Counted from the stretch's first letter, positions 1 through 8,236 are shown. The stretch is DNA of 21,838 bases from Sulfitobacter sp. (GCA_024636405.1 JAGXHC010000044.1:1-21838), one strand, 5' to 3'. Numbers and translations are program-made. The notes: a model not told the origin generated them from the sequence alone.

Positions 1-19
1 AGATGTGTATAAGAGACAG
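1..19 (+). other. Tn5 mosaic-end (Nextera-type) library adapter remnant
   Basis: The first 19 bases, AGATGTGTATAAGAGACAG, exactly match the Tn5 transposase mosaic end present in tagmentation adapters. This is not genomic sequence. It shows that the window starts at a contig edge made from an untrimmed read end. Genomic sequence begins at about position 20. Confidence 0.96.
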
Positions 20-38
20 GTCTGGGGCAGCGCCCCAG
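20..38. repeat. Short palindromic intergenic repeat, copy 1
   Basis: GTCTGGGGCAGCGCCCCAG is identical over 19 bases to 8164-8182. It contains a perfect 7-bp inverted repeat (CTGGGGC / GCCCCAG) around a 3-base loop. The copy directly abuts the adapter, which suggests the assembly broke at a sequence present many times in the genome. The rest of 39-163 holds no gene; only the ribosome binding site of the next gene is evident there. Confidence 0.75.
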
Positions 39-163
39 CCGACCCCAACGGGCAAACGGTCCGAAACCGCCATACACCCAGTGCGGCAATCACCCCTTCC
101 CGCAAAGCTGGTCAAGTGCAGTTGAAGTTGTCATTCTGACCCCCGTAAAAAGGAGCCGCAGCG

Positions 164-1825
164 ATGGACTATTCTTATGATCTCGGAGCTTATAGGCGCC
201 CCGTCACGTCCGACAATGACACCGCGCAGATGTGGTTTGACCGCGGGCTGAACTGGACATTCGGGTTCAACCACCAGGAGGCCATCGTGTGCTTCCAGCG
301 CGCACTGGCCGCTGATCGCGATTGTGGCATGGCCCACTGGGGCATCGCCTATGCTGCCGGGCCAAACTACAACATGCCCTGGACGCTGTTCGATGAGAAA
401 TCAAAGGTCGAAGCTCTGGCGTTGGCGTTCGATGCCACCCAGGCCGCCCGCGCCCTCGCCCCAAAGCTTTCGAACGCCGAAGCGGATCTGATCGGCGCTC
501 TGACCGCCCGCTATCCCCAGCGTGATCCGCTGCCTGATCAAACCGCTTGGGACATCGCATTCGCCACCCGGATGCGCCGCGTGCAGGCCGATCATCCGCA
601 GGATGCCGACCTTGCCTGCGTCTTTGCGGATGCGCTGATGAACCTCAGTCCCTGGCAGATGTGGGAAATCACCACCGGCGCCCCGGCCAAAGGCACAGCC
701 ACTCTTGAGGCTAAACAGCTGCTGGAGCATCACATGGCACGCCCCGGTGGCATGGCCCACCCCGGCCTGCTGCACCTTTATGTTCACCTCATGGAAATGT
801 CACCGTTTCCTGAACTGGCGCTCAAGGCTGCGGATGCGCTGCGTGATCTGGTGCCGGACGCGGGCCATCTGGTGCATATGCCCACCCATATAGACGTGCT
901 TTGCGGCGATTACGAAAAGGTGCTGCGCTGGAACCTTCGCGCCATAAAGGCGGACCTGAAATACTACGACGTCAACGGCGCCTTCAACATCTACACAGGC
1001 TACCGGCAACACAATTACCATTTCGTGATCAGCGGCGCGATGTATCTGGGCCAATTCGCCCCGGCCATGCAGGCGGTCCGGGACATGAAGGACACGACCC
1101 CCGAAGCCATGCTGCGGATCAAATCCCCCCCCATGGCAGACTATTTCGAGACCATTCTGGCAATGGAGCCGCATGTGCTGATCCGCTTTGGACGCTGGCA
1201 TGATATCCTTGATTTGTCGCTGCCCGACGACGAAACGCTTTATTGTACCCAAGTTGCATTTATCGAATACGCCAAGGCGTTGGCGCTGGCCGCACTGGGA
1301 CGGGTGGCGCAAGCCGAAGCGCAACGGGCGGTGTTCGATGCCGCCGCCGCCCGCGTGCCCCCAACCCGCCTGCTGCACAACGTCAAAACGGTTGATCTGC
1401 TGGCCATCGCGGGCGCAATGCTTGATGGGGAAATCGCTTATCGCAAAGGCGACTATGACATCGCATTCGCCGATCTGCGCCGTGCTGTCGCGCTGGAAGA
1501 CGGGCTGCCCTTTGATGAACCCTGGGGCTGGATCCAGCCGACGCGCCATGCGCTGGGGGCACTTTTGCTGGAACAGGGGCGCGTCGCGGAGGCCGAACAG
1601 GTTTACCGCCAAGATCTGGGGCTGGTGCCCGGCCTGCCGCGCGCCTGTGTGCATCCCGACAACGTCTGGAGCCTGAAGGGATTGCACGATTGTCTGGCGG
1701 CACACAGCGATGGCAGTCCTGAGTTGTCACAGGTTCGTCTGCGGCTTGATATCGCAATGGCCCGTGCCGATGCGCCGATTGCTGCCTCTTGCGGCTGTGC
1801 TGCGGCGGCAATGGCGGCTTCGTGA
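164..1825 (+). CDS. Large tetratricopeptide-repeat protein of unknown function
   Basis: A 553-residue soluble protein with no signal peptide or membrane segment. It is built largely of helix pairs in TPR style, for example FNHQEAIVCFQRALAADRDC near residues 35-54, a repeat near 430-450 (GDYDIAFADLRRAVALE) and one near 470-490 (GRVAEAEQVYRQDLGLVPG). Conserved-looking aromatic and His motifs (AGPNYNMPW near 65, HMPTHID near 238, YRQHNYHF near 280) resemble a widespread family of uncharacterised TPR proteins, so a shared active or binding site is possible but unproven. The C-terminus carries a small Cys pair (SCGC). The start is supported by AAAAAGGAG at 147-155, eight bases before the ATG. It lies 101 bases upstream of cobS on the same strand and could be cotranscribed with it, but nothing in its sequence points to cobalamin synthesis. 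Confidence 0.85.
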   Translation: MDYSYDLGAYRRPVTSDNDTAQMWFDRGLNWTFGFNHQEAIVCFQRALAADRDCGMAHWGIAYAAGPNYNMPWTLFDEKSKVEALALAFDATQAARALAPKLSNAEADLIGALTARYPQRDPLPDQTAWDIAFATRMRRVQADHPQDADLACVFADALMNLSPWQMWEITTGAPAKGTATLEAKQLLEHHMARPGGMAHPGLLHLYVHLMEMSPFPELALKAADALRDLVPDAGHLVHMPTHIDVLCGDYEKVLRWNLRAIKADLKYYDVNGAFNIYTGYRQHNYHFVISGAMYLGQFAPAMQAVRDMKDTTPEAMLRIKSPPMADYFETILAMEPHVLIRFGRWHDILDLSLPDDETLYCTQVAFIEYAKALALAALGRVAQAEAQRAVFDAAAARVPPTRLLHNVKTVDLLAIAGAMLDGEIAYRKGDYDIAFADLRRAVALEDGLPFDEPWGWIQPTRHALGALLLEQGRVAEAEQVYRQDLGLVPGLPRACVHPDNVWSLKGLHDCLAAHSDGSPELSQVRLRLDIAMARADAPIAASCGCAAAAMAAS

Positions 1826-1891
1826 CGCACAAAAATTGGCGCGCCTGCCCTTGCACGCGCCGTGGGAATGTTGCACCACATGCAGGCTGAA

Positions 1892-1906
1892 GCCCTTGTG
1901 AAGGGC
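1892..1906 (+). other. Small hairpin just upstream of the cobS ribosome binding site
   Basis: GCCCTT / AAGGGC form a perfect 6-bp stem with a GTG loop, eight bases before the cobS Shine-Dalgarno AAGGGGA (1914-1920). There is no U-tract, so it is not a terminator. It could influence translation or be chance. The 1826-1926 gap shows no cobalamin riboswitch. Confidence 0.3.
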
Positions 1907-1926
1907 ATGATCTAAGGGGACGCGAC

Positions 1927-2913
1927 ATGGCGGACGGTGCACTGGAACTCAACACGAAACCCACCGAAGAAATCTCGGTGCGCGAAGTGTTTGGAATCGA
2001 CACCAACATGATCGTGAAGGGATTTGCCGAACGCACCGAACGTGTGCCGCTGATCGACAATACCTATAAATTTGACCCCGATACCACGCTGGCGATCCTT
2101 GCGGGGTTCAGCCACAACCGCCGCGTGATGATTCAAGGCTATCATGGCACGGGAAAATCGACCCACATCGAACAGGTCGCAGCGCGCCTGAACTGGCCGT
2201 GCGTGCGGGTGAACCTTGACAGTCACATCAGTCGCATCGACCTGATCGGCAAGGACGCCATCAAGCTCAAGGATGGCAAGCAGGTCACTGATTTCCAAGA
2301 GGGTATCCTGCCTTGGGCGCTGCGCAATCCGACCGCGATCGTGTTCGACGAATATGACGCCGGGCGTGCCGACGTGATGTTTGTCATTCAACGTGTGCTC
2401 GAAGTGGACGGCAAGCTGACGCTGCTGGACCAGAACAAGGTGATTGAGCCTCACCCGTACTTCCGCATCTTCGCGACGGCCAATACCGTTGGTCTGGGCG
2501 ATACCACAGGGCTTTACCACGGCACCCAGCAGATCAACCAGGGCCAGATGGACCGCTGGTCGCTGGTCGCGACGCTGAACTATCTCAGCATTGACGCAGA
2601 AACGGCCATCGTGCTGTCGAAGAATCCCCATTACAACACCGACAAAGGCCGCAAGACGGTCCGGCAAATGGTCATGGTGGCCGATCTGACCCGGACTGCC
2701 TTCATGAATGGCGAACTGAGCACGGTGATGTCCCCGCGCACGGTCATCGCCTGGGCCCAGAACGCCGAAATTTTCCGCAACGTGGGCTATGCCTTCCGTC
2801 TTTCGTTTCTGAACAAATGTGATGAGCTGGAGCGCCAGACCGTTGCAGAATTCTATCAGCGGCTGTTCGACGAAGAACTCCCGGAAAGTGCCGCAAGCCT
2901 GAGCATGGGCTGA
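1927..2913 (+). CDS. cobS: Aerobic cobaltochelatase AAA+ ATPase subunit CobS
   Basis: CobS is the ATPase of the cobaltochelatase CobN-CobS-CobT, which inserts Co2+ into hydrogenobyrinic acid a,c-diamide in the aerobic B12 pathway in the cytoplasm. The 328-residue length is normal for the family. Visible motifs are Walker [10 protein letters not shown] (71-79), Walker B IVFDEYD (138-144), a sensor-1-like FATANT (182-187) and a putative arginine finger in QMDRW (207-211). The N-terminal stretch [11 protein letters not shown] is typical of CobS. The ATG is preceded by AAGGGGA at 1914-1920, seven bases upstream (spacer 1921-1926). A strong bidirectional terminator follows the stop, so cobT is not simply read through from here. 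In many relatives cobS and cobT are close neighbours; here an antisense PRC-barrel gene lies between them. CobN is not in the window. Confidence 0.96.
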   Translation: MADGALELNTKPTEEISVREVFGIDTNMIVKGFAERTERVPLIDNTYKFDPDTTLAILAGFSHNRRVMIQGYHGTGKSTHIEQVAARLNWPCVRVNLDSHISRIDLIGKDAIKLKDGKQVTDFQEGILPWALRNPTAIVFDEYDAGRADVMFVIQRVLEVDGKLTLLDQNKVIEPHPYFRIFATANTVGLGDTTGLYHGTQQINQGQMDRWSLVATLNYLSIDAETAIVLSKNPHYNTDKGRKTVRQMVMVADLTRTAFMNGELSTVMSPRTVIAWAQNAEIFRNVGYAFRLSFLNKCDELERQTVAEFYQRLFDEELPESAASLSMG

Positions 2914-2932
2914 TCGCGCCACTTCGCGCGAA

Positions 2933-2969
2933 AAAAGGCCGCTGATGCGTCGTGCATCAGCGGCCTTTT
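2933..2969. terminator. Bidirectional intrinsic terminator between cobS and the PRC-barrel gene
   Basis: A perfect 16-bp inverted repeat, AAAAGGCCGCTGATGC (2933-2948) and its complement (2954-2969), with the 5-base loop GTCGT. It has an A-run on the left and a T-run on the right, so it can terminate both the + strand transcript from cobS and the - strand transcript from the convergent gene ending at 3011. Confidence 0.93.
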
Positions 2970-3010
2970 CCGTTTGACGCCATGTTGTGATCCAGGCGTC
3001 AGGTCACCGG

Positions 3011-3787
3011 TCAGTTAGACGCAGCAGGCGCTGTCGTTTCAGCAGGTTCTGCTGCCGTATCGACAGGCGGCATTGTTTCAAGCGATGATTTGGCTGCGTC
3101 CAGTTCACGCGCTGTGATAAACGGTTCTGCGGCTTCCAGATCGATTTTGGATGCCGAAGTGATCAAGCGCAGGTTCTGGTTTTCGTCGGTGGTGGTCGAC
3201 AGGCTGACCATTTCCAGCGCAACCCACTTTTCCCCCATACCAAGGAAACCGCCCACGCCGATCACGACACCGTCAACTCTGCCATCAAGGTTGACGATCA
3301 GATCTTCGATATCGCCGATCGCTTCGCCATTCTGTGAATAGACGCTGCTGCCGATCAGATCTTCTGCCAGGATGGTATTTTCACTTTGCATCCTGATCTG
3401 ACCCTCAACCGGCTTCGGCTGTTCTTCGGCTGCAACTTCGGTATTTGCCTCGGCGTCCACAGGTGCCTCGGTTGTCATCGTGTCCGTCGCGGGTGCTTCC
3501 GTTGTCGCAGGGGCTTCCGTTGTCATGGTATCCGTGGCGGTCGTCGCAGGATCAGACGTTACCGCATCGGCAGGTGCCTCGGTGGTGACAGTATCAGTCG
3601 TGGCATCCTGATTCCCGGTCGCATCGGTTCCGGTCTGGCTGGTTACGTCCGCCCCCGCCTCAGCCTCGGTCGACGCAGCTTCGTCCACCGGCTTTACTGT
3701 ATCGGTTTGCGCCATGATCGCCATCGGTGTGGCGGCCAGCGTCGCGACAATTGCCAGTCTGCTGGCGTGTTGCATGAAATTGGTCAT
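3011..3787 (-). CDS. Secreted PRC-barrel domain protein with Thr/Ala/Glu-rich linker
   Basis: A 258-residue exported protein. Residues 1-26 look like a Sec signal peptide (hydrophobic [16 protein letters not shown], likely cleaved before QTDT). Residues 27-125 are low-complexity, acidic and rich in T, A, E and P, with the near-identical units DTVTTEAPA (65-73), DTMTTEAPA (86-94) and DTMTTEAPV (102-110). Residues about 135-222 form a PRC-barrel domain ([20 protein letters not shown], then [20 protein letters not shown] and KWVALE). The tail is again A/T/P-rich. PRC-barrel domains in periplasmic alphaproteobacterial proteins are common, but their roles are mostly unknown. The start is supported by GGAGGA (3796-3801, complement), eight bases before the ATG. 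It is convergent with cobS and divergent from cobT, and there is no sign that it works with cobaltochelatase. Confidence 0.88.
   Translation of the reverse strand: MTNFMQHASRLAIVATLAATPMAIMAQTDTVKPVDEAASTEAEAGADVTSQTGTDATGNQDATTDTVTTEAPADAVTSDPATTATDTMTTEAPATTEAPATDTMTTEAPVDAEANTEVAAEEQPKPVEGQIRMQSENTILAEDLIGSSVYSQNGEAIGDIEDLIVNLDGRVDGVVIGVGGFLGMGEKWVALEMVSLSTTTDENQNLRLITSASKIDLEAAEPFITARELDAAKSSLETMPPVDTAAEPAETTAPAASN
3458..3595 (-). repeat. Degenerate tandem repeat encoding [14 protein letters not shown] units
   Basis: Within the PRC-barrel gene, codons 65-110 encode three close copies of D-T-[VM]-T-T-E-A-P-[AV] plus a shorter ATTEAPA unit. This is a low-complexity linker that has probably grown by slippage or unequal exchange. 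Confidence 0.6.
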
Positions 3788-3913
3788 CGTCTAAGTCCTC
3801 CGGTTATGACGCAGCGGACAAATTGCTTCTGGAATTGGTTTCGGGCCATTCGCAGCGTCTGTGATAAGAGGCAAACACCTGTGGTTGAATTGCGGTTCCA
3901 CCGCCGCGATGGC

Positions 3914-3933
3914 ATCGGCCAGAATTGGCCGAT
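3914..3933. promoter_or_regulatory. 8-bp inverted repeat upstream of cobT (possible operator)
   Basis: ATCGGCCA (3914-3921) and TGGCCGAT (3926-3933) are perfect inverted copies separated by GAAT. They are followed at once by the palindrome CCGGCGCCGG (3935-3944). The dyad lies about 80 bases before the cobT ATG in the 225-base divergent region (3788-4012), which must hold the promoters of both cobT and the PRC-barrel gene. No confident -35/-10 pair or B12 riboswitch was recognised. The role of the dyad is inferred. Confidence 0.35.
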
Positions 3934-4012
3934 CCCGGCGCCGGCCTGCCCCTTTGACCCTGCCTGCAAAACCTGCCAAACCATACTCGGTGAATTGCAA
4001 AGGCCCGCGCAG

Positions 4013-5887
4013 ATGACGAAGTCCGACAACCCCGCCGACGCTTTCAAAAAGGCCCTTTCAGAGGCCACCAAAGTCATGGCCAATGACCGCGATCTGAATG
4101 TCAGCTACACAGTTGATCCCGCAGGGTTATCCGGCGACATGATGCGTCTGCCGCAGGTCAGCCGACGGATGACGCGTGACGAGGTGATGCTGGCGCGTGG
4201 AACAGCCGATGCGCTGGCGCTTCACCGTCGGTATCACAACGGCCAGACCCACGCGAAATACGCCCCCCAAGGTGAAATGGCGCGCGATCTGTATGAGGCG
4301 ATGGAAACCGCCCGTTGCGAGGCGATGGGCGCACGCGAGATGCCGGGAACGGCGGGCAATATCGACGCCAAGATCAAACATGAGACCCTGCGCAAAGGCT
4401 ATGATCAGGCAACCCAAGCCAGCGATGTGCCGCTGGCAACGGCCGCAGGCTATCTTGTGCGGCACCTTGCGACGGGCCGCGTTCTGCCGTCCGGTGCGCA
4501 AAACGCGATGGACCTGTGGCGCGGGTTCATCGAGGATCAGGCAGGGGGGACGCTTGAAAATCTTGGCAACAGATTGTCCGATCAGGCCGATTTCGCCCGG
4601 TTTGCCCGTCAGATCATTTCCGATCTTGGCTATGGCGACCAGTTGGGTGATGATCCCGATCAAATAGACGAAAATCAGGAAGACGAAGCCGAAGAAGGCG
4701 CCGAAGAGGAACAGGACCCCGACAGCACCGGTCAGGATGATCAGGACGACGAAAACGCCGAAGGCAGCCCCGAACAATCCCAGGAGGATCAGCAGGACCA
4801 GTCTCAGGCCCAGGTTTCCATGGATGACATGGCCGATCAGGAACTGGGCGATGAGGCCGAAATGCCTGAAGGCGACGCCCCGATGGAGCCGCCCGCGCCA
4901 CAGCCGGTATCGGATGCCGATCCCAACTATCTGGTTTACATGAGCGAGCATGATGAGGTCATTGGTGCCGAAGACCTTGCCGATCCGGTGGAACTGGAAC
5001 GCCTGCGCGCCTACCTTGATCAACAGCTTGAGCCGCTCAAGGGCGCGGTCAGCCGGCTTGCCAACAAATTGCAGCGCCGCCTGCAGGCGCAACAGAACCG
5101 CAGCTGGGAATTTGATCTTGAGGAAGGCATGCTGGATGCGGGCCGTCTGGCGCGTGTGGTGGCCACACCGACAACCCCGCTCAGCTTCAAGGTCGAAAAG
5201 GACACCGAATTCCGCGACACGGTGGTGACGCTGCTGTTGGACAATTCGGGTTCCATGCGCGGGCGGCCGATTTCCATTGCCGCCATCTGTGCAGACGTCC
5301 TGGCGCGCACATTGGAGCGGTGCAATGTAAAGGTCGAAATCCTTGGGTTTACCACCCGCGCCTGGAAGGGCGGACAGGCGCGCGAAGCGTGGCTGAATGC
5401 CGGACGTCCGGTCCAGCCGGGACGGCTTAACGATCTGCGTCACATCATCTACAAATCCGCTGATGCCCCGTGGCGGCGGACCCACCGCAACCTTGGCCTG
5501 ATGATGAAGGAAGGGTTGCTGAAGGAAAACATCGATGGCGAGGCGCTGGAATGGGCGCACCGCAGGATGGCGGCACGCCATGAGGCACGCAAGATTCTGA
5601 TGGTCATCAGCGATGGCGCGCCGGTCGATGACAGCACGCTTTCCGTCAACCCGGCAAACTACCTTGAAAAACACCTGCGAGACGTGATCGCGATGGTGGA
5701 AAAACGCAAGGTTGTCGAATTGCTGGCCATCGGTATCGGGCATGACGTGACGCGCTACTACAACCGCGCAGTCACGATCACGGACGTAGATCAACTGGCG
5801 GGTGCCATGACCGAACAACTGGCAGCCCTGTTTGATGCCGACCCGCGCGCGCGGGCCCGCGTCATGGGCATCCGTCGGGCAAGCTGA
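4013..5887 (+). CDS. cobT: Aerobic cobaltochelatase subunit CobT
   Basis: CobT forms the ring-shaped CobS-CobT complex that drives CobN in ATP-dependent cobalt insertion into the corrin ring. The chosen ATG gives 624 residues, close to the usual length of about 630. Residues 1-210 are the CobT N-terminal domain. About 213-300 is a strongly acidic, D/E/Q-rich region that is typical of this family. Residues about 405-610 are a von Willebrand A domain with the MIDAS motif DNSGSM (410-415), followed by the ISDGAP segment. The open frame continues upstream to 3386, but that part is antisense to the PRC-barrel gene and does not look like CobT. The start is supported only by a modest AAAGG (3998-4002), ten bases upstream. 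It is followed after 37 bases by the aminopeptidase gene. Confidence 0.94.
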   Translation: MTKSDNPADAFKKALSEATKVMANDRDLNVSYTVDPAGLSGDMMRLPQVSRRMTRDEVMLARGTADALALHRRYHNGQTHAKYAPQGEMARDLYEAMETARCEAMGAREMPGTAGNIDAKIKHETLRKGYDQATQASDVPLATAAGYLVRHLATGRVLPSGAQNAMDLWRGFIEDQAGGTLENLGNRLSDQADFARFARQIISDLGYGDQLGDDPDQIDENQEDEAEEGAEEEQDPDSTGQDDQDDENAEGSPEQSQEDQQDQSQAQVSMDDMADQELGDEAEMPEGDAPMEPPAPQPVSDADPNYLVYMSEHDEVIGAEDLADPVELERLRAYLDQQLEPLKGAVSRLANKLQRRLQAQQNRSWEFDLEEGMLDAGRLARVVATPTTPLSFKVEKDTEFRDTVVTLLLDNSGSMRGRPISIAAICADVLARTLERCNVKVEILGFTTRAWKGGQAREAWLNAGRPVQPGRLNDLRHIIYKSADAPWRRTHRNLGLMMKEGLLKENIDGEALEWAHRRMAARHEARKILMVISDGAPVDDSTLSVNPANYLEKHLRDVIAMVEKRKVVELLAIGIGHDVTRYYNRAVTITDVDQLAGAMTEQLAALFDADPRARARVMGIRRAS

Positions 5888-5924
5888 CATCCCCAATTCC
5901 TATCGCTGTTTGCAGGAGGCCGCG

Positions 5925-7715
5925 TTGTTCCAAAGTTTCGAAGTAACCGCGCGCCCCGATCAGGGGCCGCCCCGGCTGACCGCGCTGCGCGCCGAATTGG
6001 CAATTGAAAAGCTCGACGGCTTTGTGGTTCCGCGTGCCGATGCGCATCAGGGCGAATACGTCGCCCCGCATGATGATCGCCTTGCATGGCTTACCGGATT
6101 CACCGGCTCCGCAGGGTTCTGTGCCGTGCTTCGCGAAAAGGCAGGCGTGTTCATTGACGGGCGTTACCGCACGCAGGTCAAGGCACAGGTGGCGGATGTC
6201 TACACGCCCGTGCCTTGGCCCGAAATACAGCTTGCCGATTGGCTGCGCGAACACCTGCCGGACGGCGGTATCGTGGGCTTTGACCCGTGGCTGCATGCCG
6301 CCGGTCAGATTTCGCAGTTGCAGGACGGCCTGATCAACAGCGGTATCGAATTGCGGCGCGTGCCAAATCTGGTGGACCGCATCTGGGCGGATCAACCGCC
6401 CCCGCCGATGCACCCGGCGAAAATCCACCCGTTGGAATTTGCCGGTGAAAGCCACGATGACAAACGTGCCCGTCTGGGGCAAACCCTGCGCGACGTAGGC
6501 CATGCAGCAGCGGTGATCACCTTGCCGGACTCGCTGTGCTGGCTGCTCAACATCCGCGGCAACGACATTCCCCGCAATCCCGTCGCCCACGGGTTTGCCG
6601 TGCTGCATAGTTCTGGCGTGGTGGACCTGTTCATGGCGCCGGAAAAGCTTGCAGGTCTGCAAGCGCATTTGGGTGACAAGGTCACAATCCACGCGCCCGA
6701 CCGTCTGTTGGCCTATCTGGACGCCCTGCCCGGCGCCATCCGGCTGGACAAGCAAAGCGTGCCGGTCATCATCGCGGATGCCGTCGGCGCGCGCGCGGTC
6801 TGGGGGGATGATCCGTGCATGTTGCCCAAGGCGTGCAAGAATGACGCTGAAATAGCAGGCTCTGCCGCGGCCCATCTGCGTGACGCAGTGGCGCTGACGG
6901 AATTGCTGGCATGGCTGGACGCCCAGGCCCCTGGCACCGTGACCGAATCCCAGGTCGTGACCCGGCTCGAAACCTTGCGCCGCCGCGACAACGCCCTTCA
7001 GGACATCAGCTTCGAGACCATAGCAGGCACCGGCCCGAATGGCGCGATCATGCACTACCGCGTGACCGAAGACACCGACAGCCTGCTGGCGGAAGGGCAT
7101 CTTCTGGTGCTGGACAGCGGTGGCCAATACCTCGACGGGACCACAGACATCACCCGCACCGTCGCCATTGGCACGCCCAACCTTGAGGCGCAAACCGCAT
7201 TTACCCGCGTGCTGTCCGGCATGATCGCAATGAGCCGCCTGCGCTGGCCCACCGGATTGGCGGGCGCACATATCGAAGCCGTCGGTCGCATGCCCCTGTG
7301 GCTTGCAGGACAAGATTTCGACCACGGTCTCGGCCACGGCGTCGGCGCGTACCTCAGCGTGCACGAAGGCCCCCAGCGCCTGAGCCGGATCAGCCAGGTG
7401 CCGCTTTTGCCCGGTATGATCCTGAGCAATGAACCGGGATACTACCGCGAAGGCGCGTTTGGCATCCGCATCGAAAACCTGCTGGTGGTAGAACAGGCAC
7501 CTGCGCTGCCCGGCGGCGACGCGCACCGTGCAATGCTGAACTGGCGCACGCTCAGCTTCGTACCGATCGACCGCCGCCTGGTGCTGGCCGATATGCTTGA
7601 TACGGCAGCGCGGGCATGGCTCAACACCTATCACGCGGAGGTTGCACAAAAAATCCGACCCCGCCTATCGCCAGAAGCAAAACTGTGGTTGGATACCGCA
7701 ACGGCGCCAATCTGA
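5925..7715 (+). CDS. Xaa-Pro aminopeptidase (M24B family, aminopeptidase P type)
   Basis: A cytoplasmic metallopeptidase expected to remove the N-terminal residue from peptides with proline in position two. The chosen TTG start gives 596 residues, the long form with two creatinase-like N-terminal domains, a pita-bread catalytic domain and a C-terminal M24 extension. The five dinuclear metal ligands are visible: D397 in LDSGG, D408 in TTDITRT (11 residues apart, as in E. coli PepP), H471 in HGLGHGVG, E503 in LSNEPGYY and E517 in GIRIEN. The TTG at 5925 is preceded by a consensus AGGAGG (5914-5919) with five bases between. The open frame also reaches back to 5832 inside cobT, which lacks such a site and is not family-like. 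It probably shares a transcript with cobT and the following DUF427 gene. Confidence 0.93.
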   Translation: MFQSFEVTARPDQGPPRLTALRAELAIEKLDGFVVPRADAHQGEYVAPHDDRLAWLTGFTGSAGFCAVLREKAGVFIDGRYRTQVKAQVADVYTPVPWPEIQLADWLREHLPDGGIVGFDPWLHAAGQISQLQDGLINSGIELRRVPNLVDRIWADQPPPPMHPAKIHPLEFAGESHDDKRARLGQTLRDVGHAAAVITLPDSLCWLLNIRGNDIPRNPVAHGFAVLHSSGVVDLFMAPEKLAGLQAHLGDKVTIHAPDRLLAYLDALPGAIRLDKQSVPVIIADAVGARAVWGDDPCMLPKACKNDAEIAGSAAAHLRDAVALTELLAWLDAQAPGTVTESQVVTRLETLRRRDNALQDISFETIAGTGPNGAIMHYRVTEDTDSLLAEGHLLVLDSGGQYLDGTTDITRTVAIGTPNLEAQTAFTRVLSGMIAMSRLRWPTGLAGAHIEAVGRMPLWLAGQDFDHGLGHGVGAYLSVHEGPQRLSRISQVPLLPGMILSNEPGYYREGAFGIRIENLLVVEQAPALPGGDAHRAMLNWRTLSFVPIDRRLVLADMLDTAARAWLNTYHAEVAQKIRPRLSPEAKLWLDTATAPI

Positions 7716-7748
7716 GCGCCGATAATCAGCTTTGCAGGGGGATGTACA

Positions 7749-8093
7749 TTGGCCGATCATATCAAGATCACACAGGCCGAGGGGACTTGGACGGTGCGCG
7801 CCGGCGGTGCCGTTCTGGGTGAATCGGTCAACGCGTTGCAACTGGCCGAAGGCGATTACCCCCCGGTCATCTATTTCCCGCGCGAAGACATCGCGATGGC
7901 CTTTCTTGACGCGTCAGACAAGATCACCCATTGCCCGCACAAGGGGGACGCCCGCTATTTCTCCGTTGTGACGAAAAGCCGGACATTACAAGATGCTGTC
8001 TGGTCCTATGAGGCGCCCAAGGACGCCGTCGACGGGATCAAAGGCTATCTTGCCTTCTACCCCATGGACGAAATAACCATCGAACAAATCTGA
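7749..8093 (+). CDS. DUF427 family protein
   Basis: A 114-residue soluble protein matching the small DUF427 family (PF04248). Conserved features are the pattern VRAGGAVLGES, then PPVIYFPREDI, THCPHKGDARYFS and AVWSYEAP followed by IKGYLAFYP. The biochemical function of the family is not established. The TTG start at 7749 is preceded by AGGGGG (7736-7741), seven bases upstream. It lies 33 bases after the aminopeptidase gene and is followed by a hairpin terminator, so it is likely the last gene of the cobT-aminopeptidase transcript. Confidence 0.9.
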   Translation: MADHIKITQAEGTWTVRAGGAVLGESVNALQLAEGDYPPVIYFPREDIAMAFLDASDKITHCPHKGDARYFSVVTKSRTLQDAVWSYEAPKDAVDGIKGYLAFYPMDEITIEQI

Positions 8094-8123
8094 CCCCAAC
8101 GCGCGGCGTGCCTTGCAAACCAA

Positions 8124-8145
8124 AGGGGCGCTCCGCCCTTCTTTT
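8124..8145 (+). terminator. Likely intrinsic terminator after the DUF427 gene
   Basis: A 7-bp stem, AGGGGCG (8124-8130) with CGCCCTT (8134-8140), includes one G-U pair and has a CTC loop. It is followed by CTTTT. It ends the + strand gene run about 30 bases after the stop codon. Confidence 0.7.
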
Positions 8146-8163
8146 GGCTCTAAATATCCCGGG

Positions 8164-8182
8164 GTCTGGGGCAGCGCCCCAG
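8164..8182. repeat. Short palindromic intergenic repeat, copy 2
   Basis: GTCTGGGGCAGCGCCCCAG is identical to 20-38. It forms a 7-bp hairpin with a 3-base loop and sits in the 143-base gap between two convergent genes. Similar elements are, from memory, scattered in Rhodobacterales intergenic DNA. The count in this genome cannot be seen from the window. Confidence 0.75.
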
Positions 8183-8184
8183 TC

Positions 8185-8210
8185 GGTCGGATTGCCTTGG
8201 CAATCCGACC
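8185..8210. repeat. Perfect 12-bp inverted repeat between convergent genes
   Basis: GGTCGGATTGCC (8185-8196) and GGCAATCCGACC (8199-8210) are perfect complements around a TT spacer. The repeat lies 27 bases downstream of the stop codon of the chloride-channel gene. It lacks a U-tract, so it may stabilise or stop the - strand transcript, or be part of the composite palindromic repeat with 8164-8182. Confidence 0.7.
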
Positions 8211-8236
8211 CCTAAATGATCATAGCCCGTGCCGTT

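Noticed and set aside
1..38. Possible transposon end at the left edge
   Set aside because: The match is to the engineered Tn5 mosaic end of sequencing libraries and there is no transposase gene, so it is an artefact.
1826..1926. Search for a cobalamin riboswitch before cobS, and likewise in 3788-4012 before cobT
   Set aside because: The gaps are short and no B12-box-like sequence or fitting multi-stem fold was seen.
3386..4012. Upstream extension of cobT giving 833 codons
   Set aside because: The extension is antisense to the PRC-barrel gene, is Arg/Cys-rich and does not resemble CobT. The ATG at 4013 gives the family length.
4127..5896. A 589-codon open frame antisense to cobT, and a 595-codon frame antisense to the aminopeptidase (5862-7649)
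   Set aside because: Both are mirror frames of clearly real genes in GC-rich DNA, with compositions rich in R, H, G and C and no recognisable domain.
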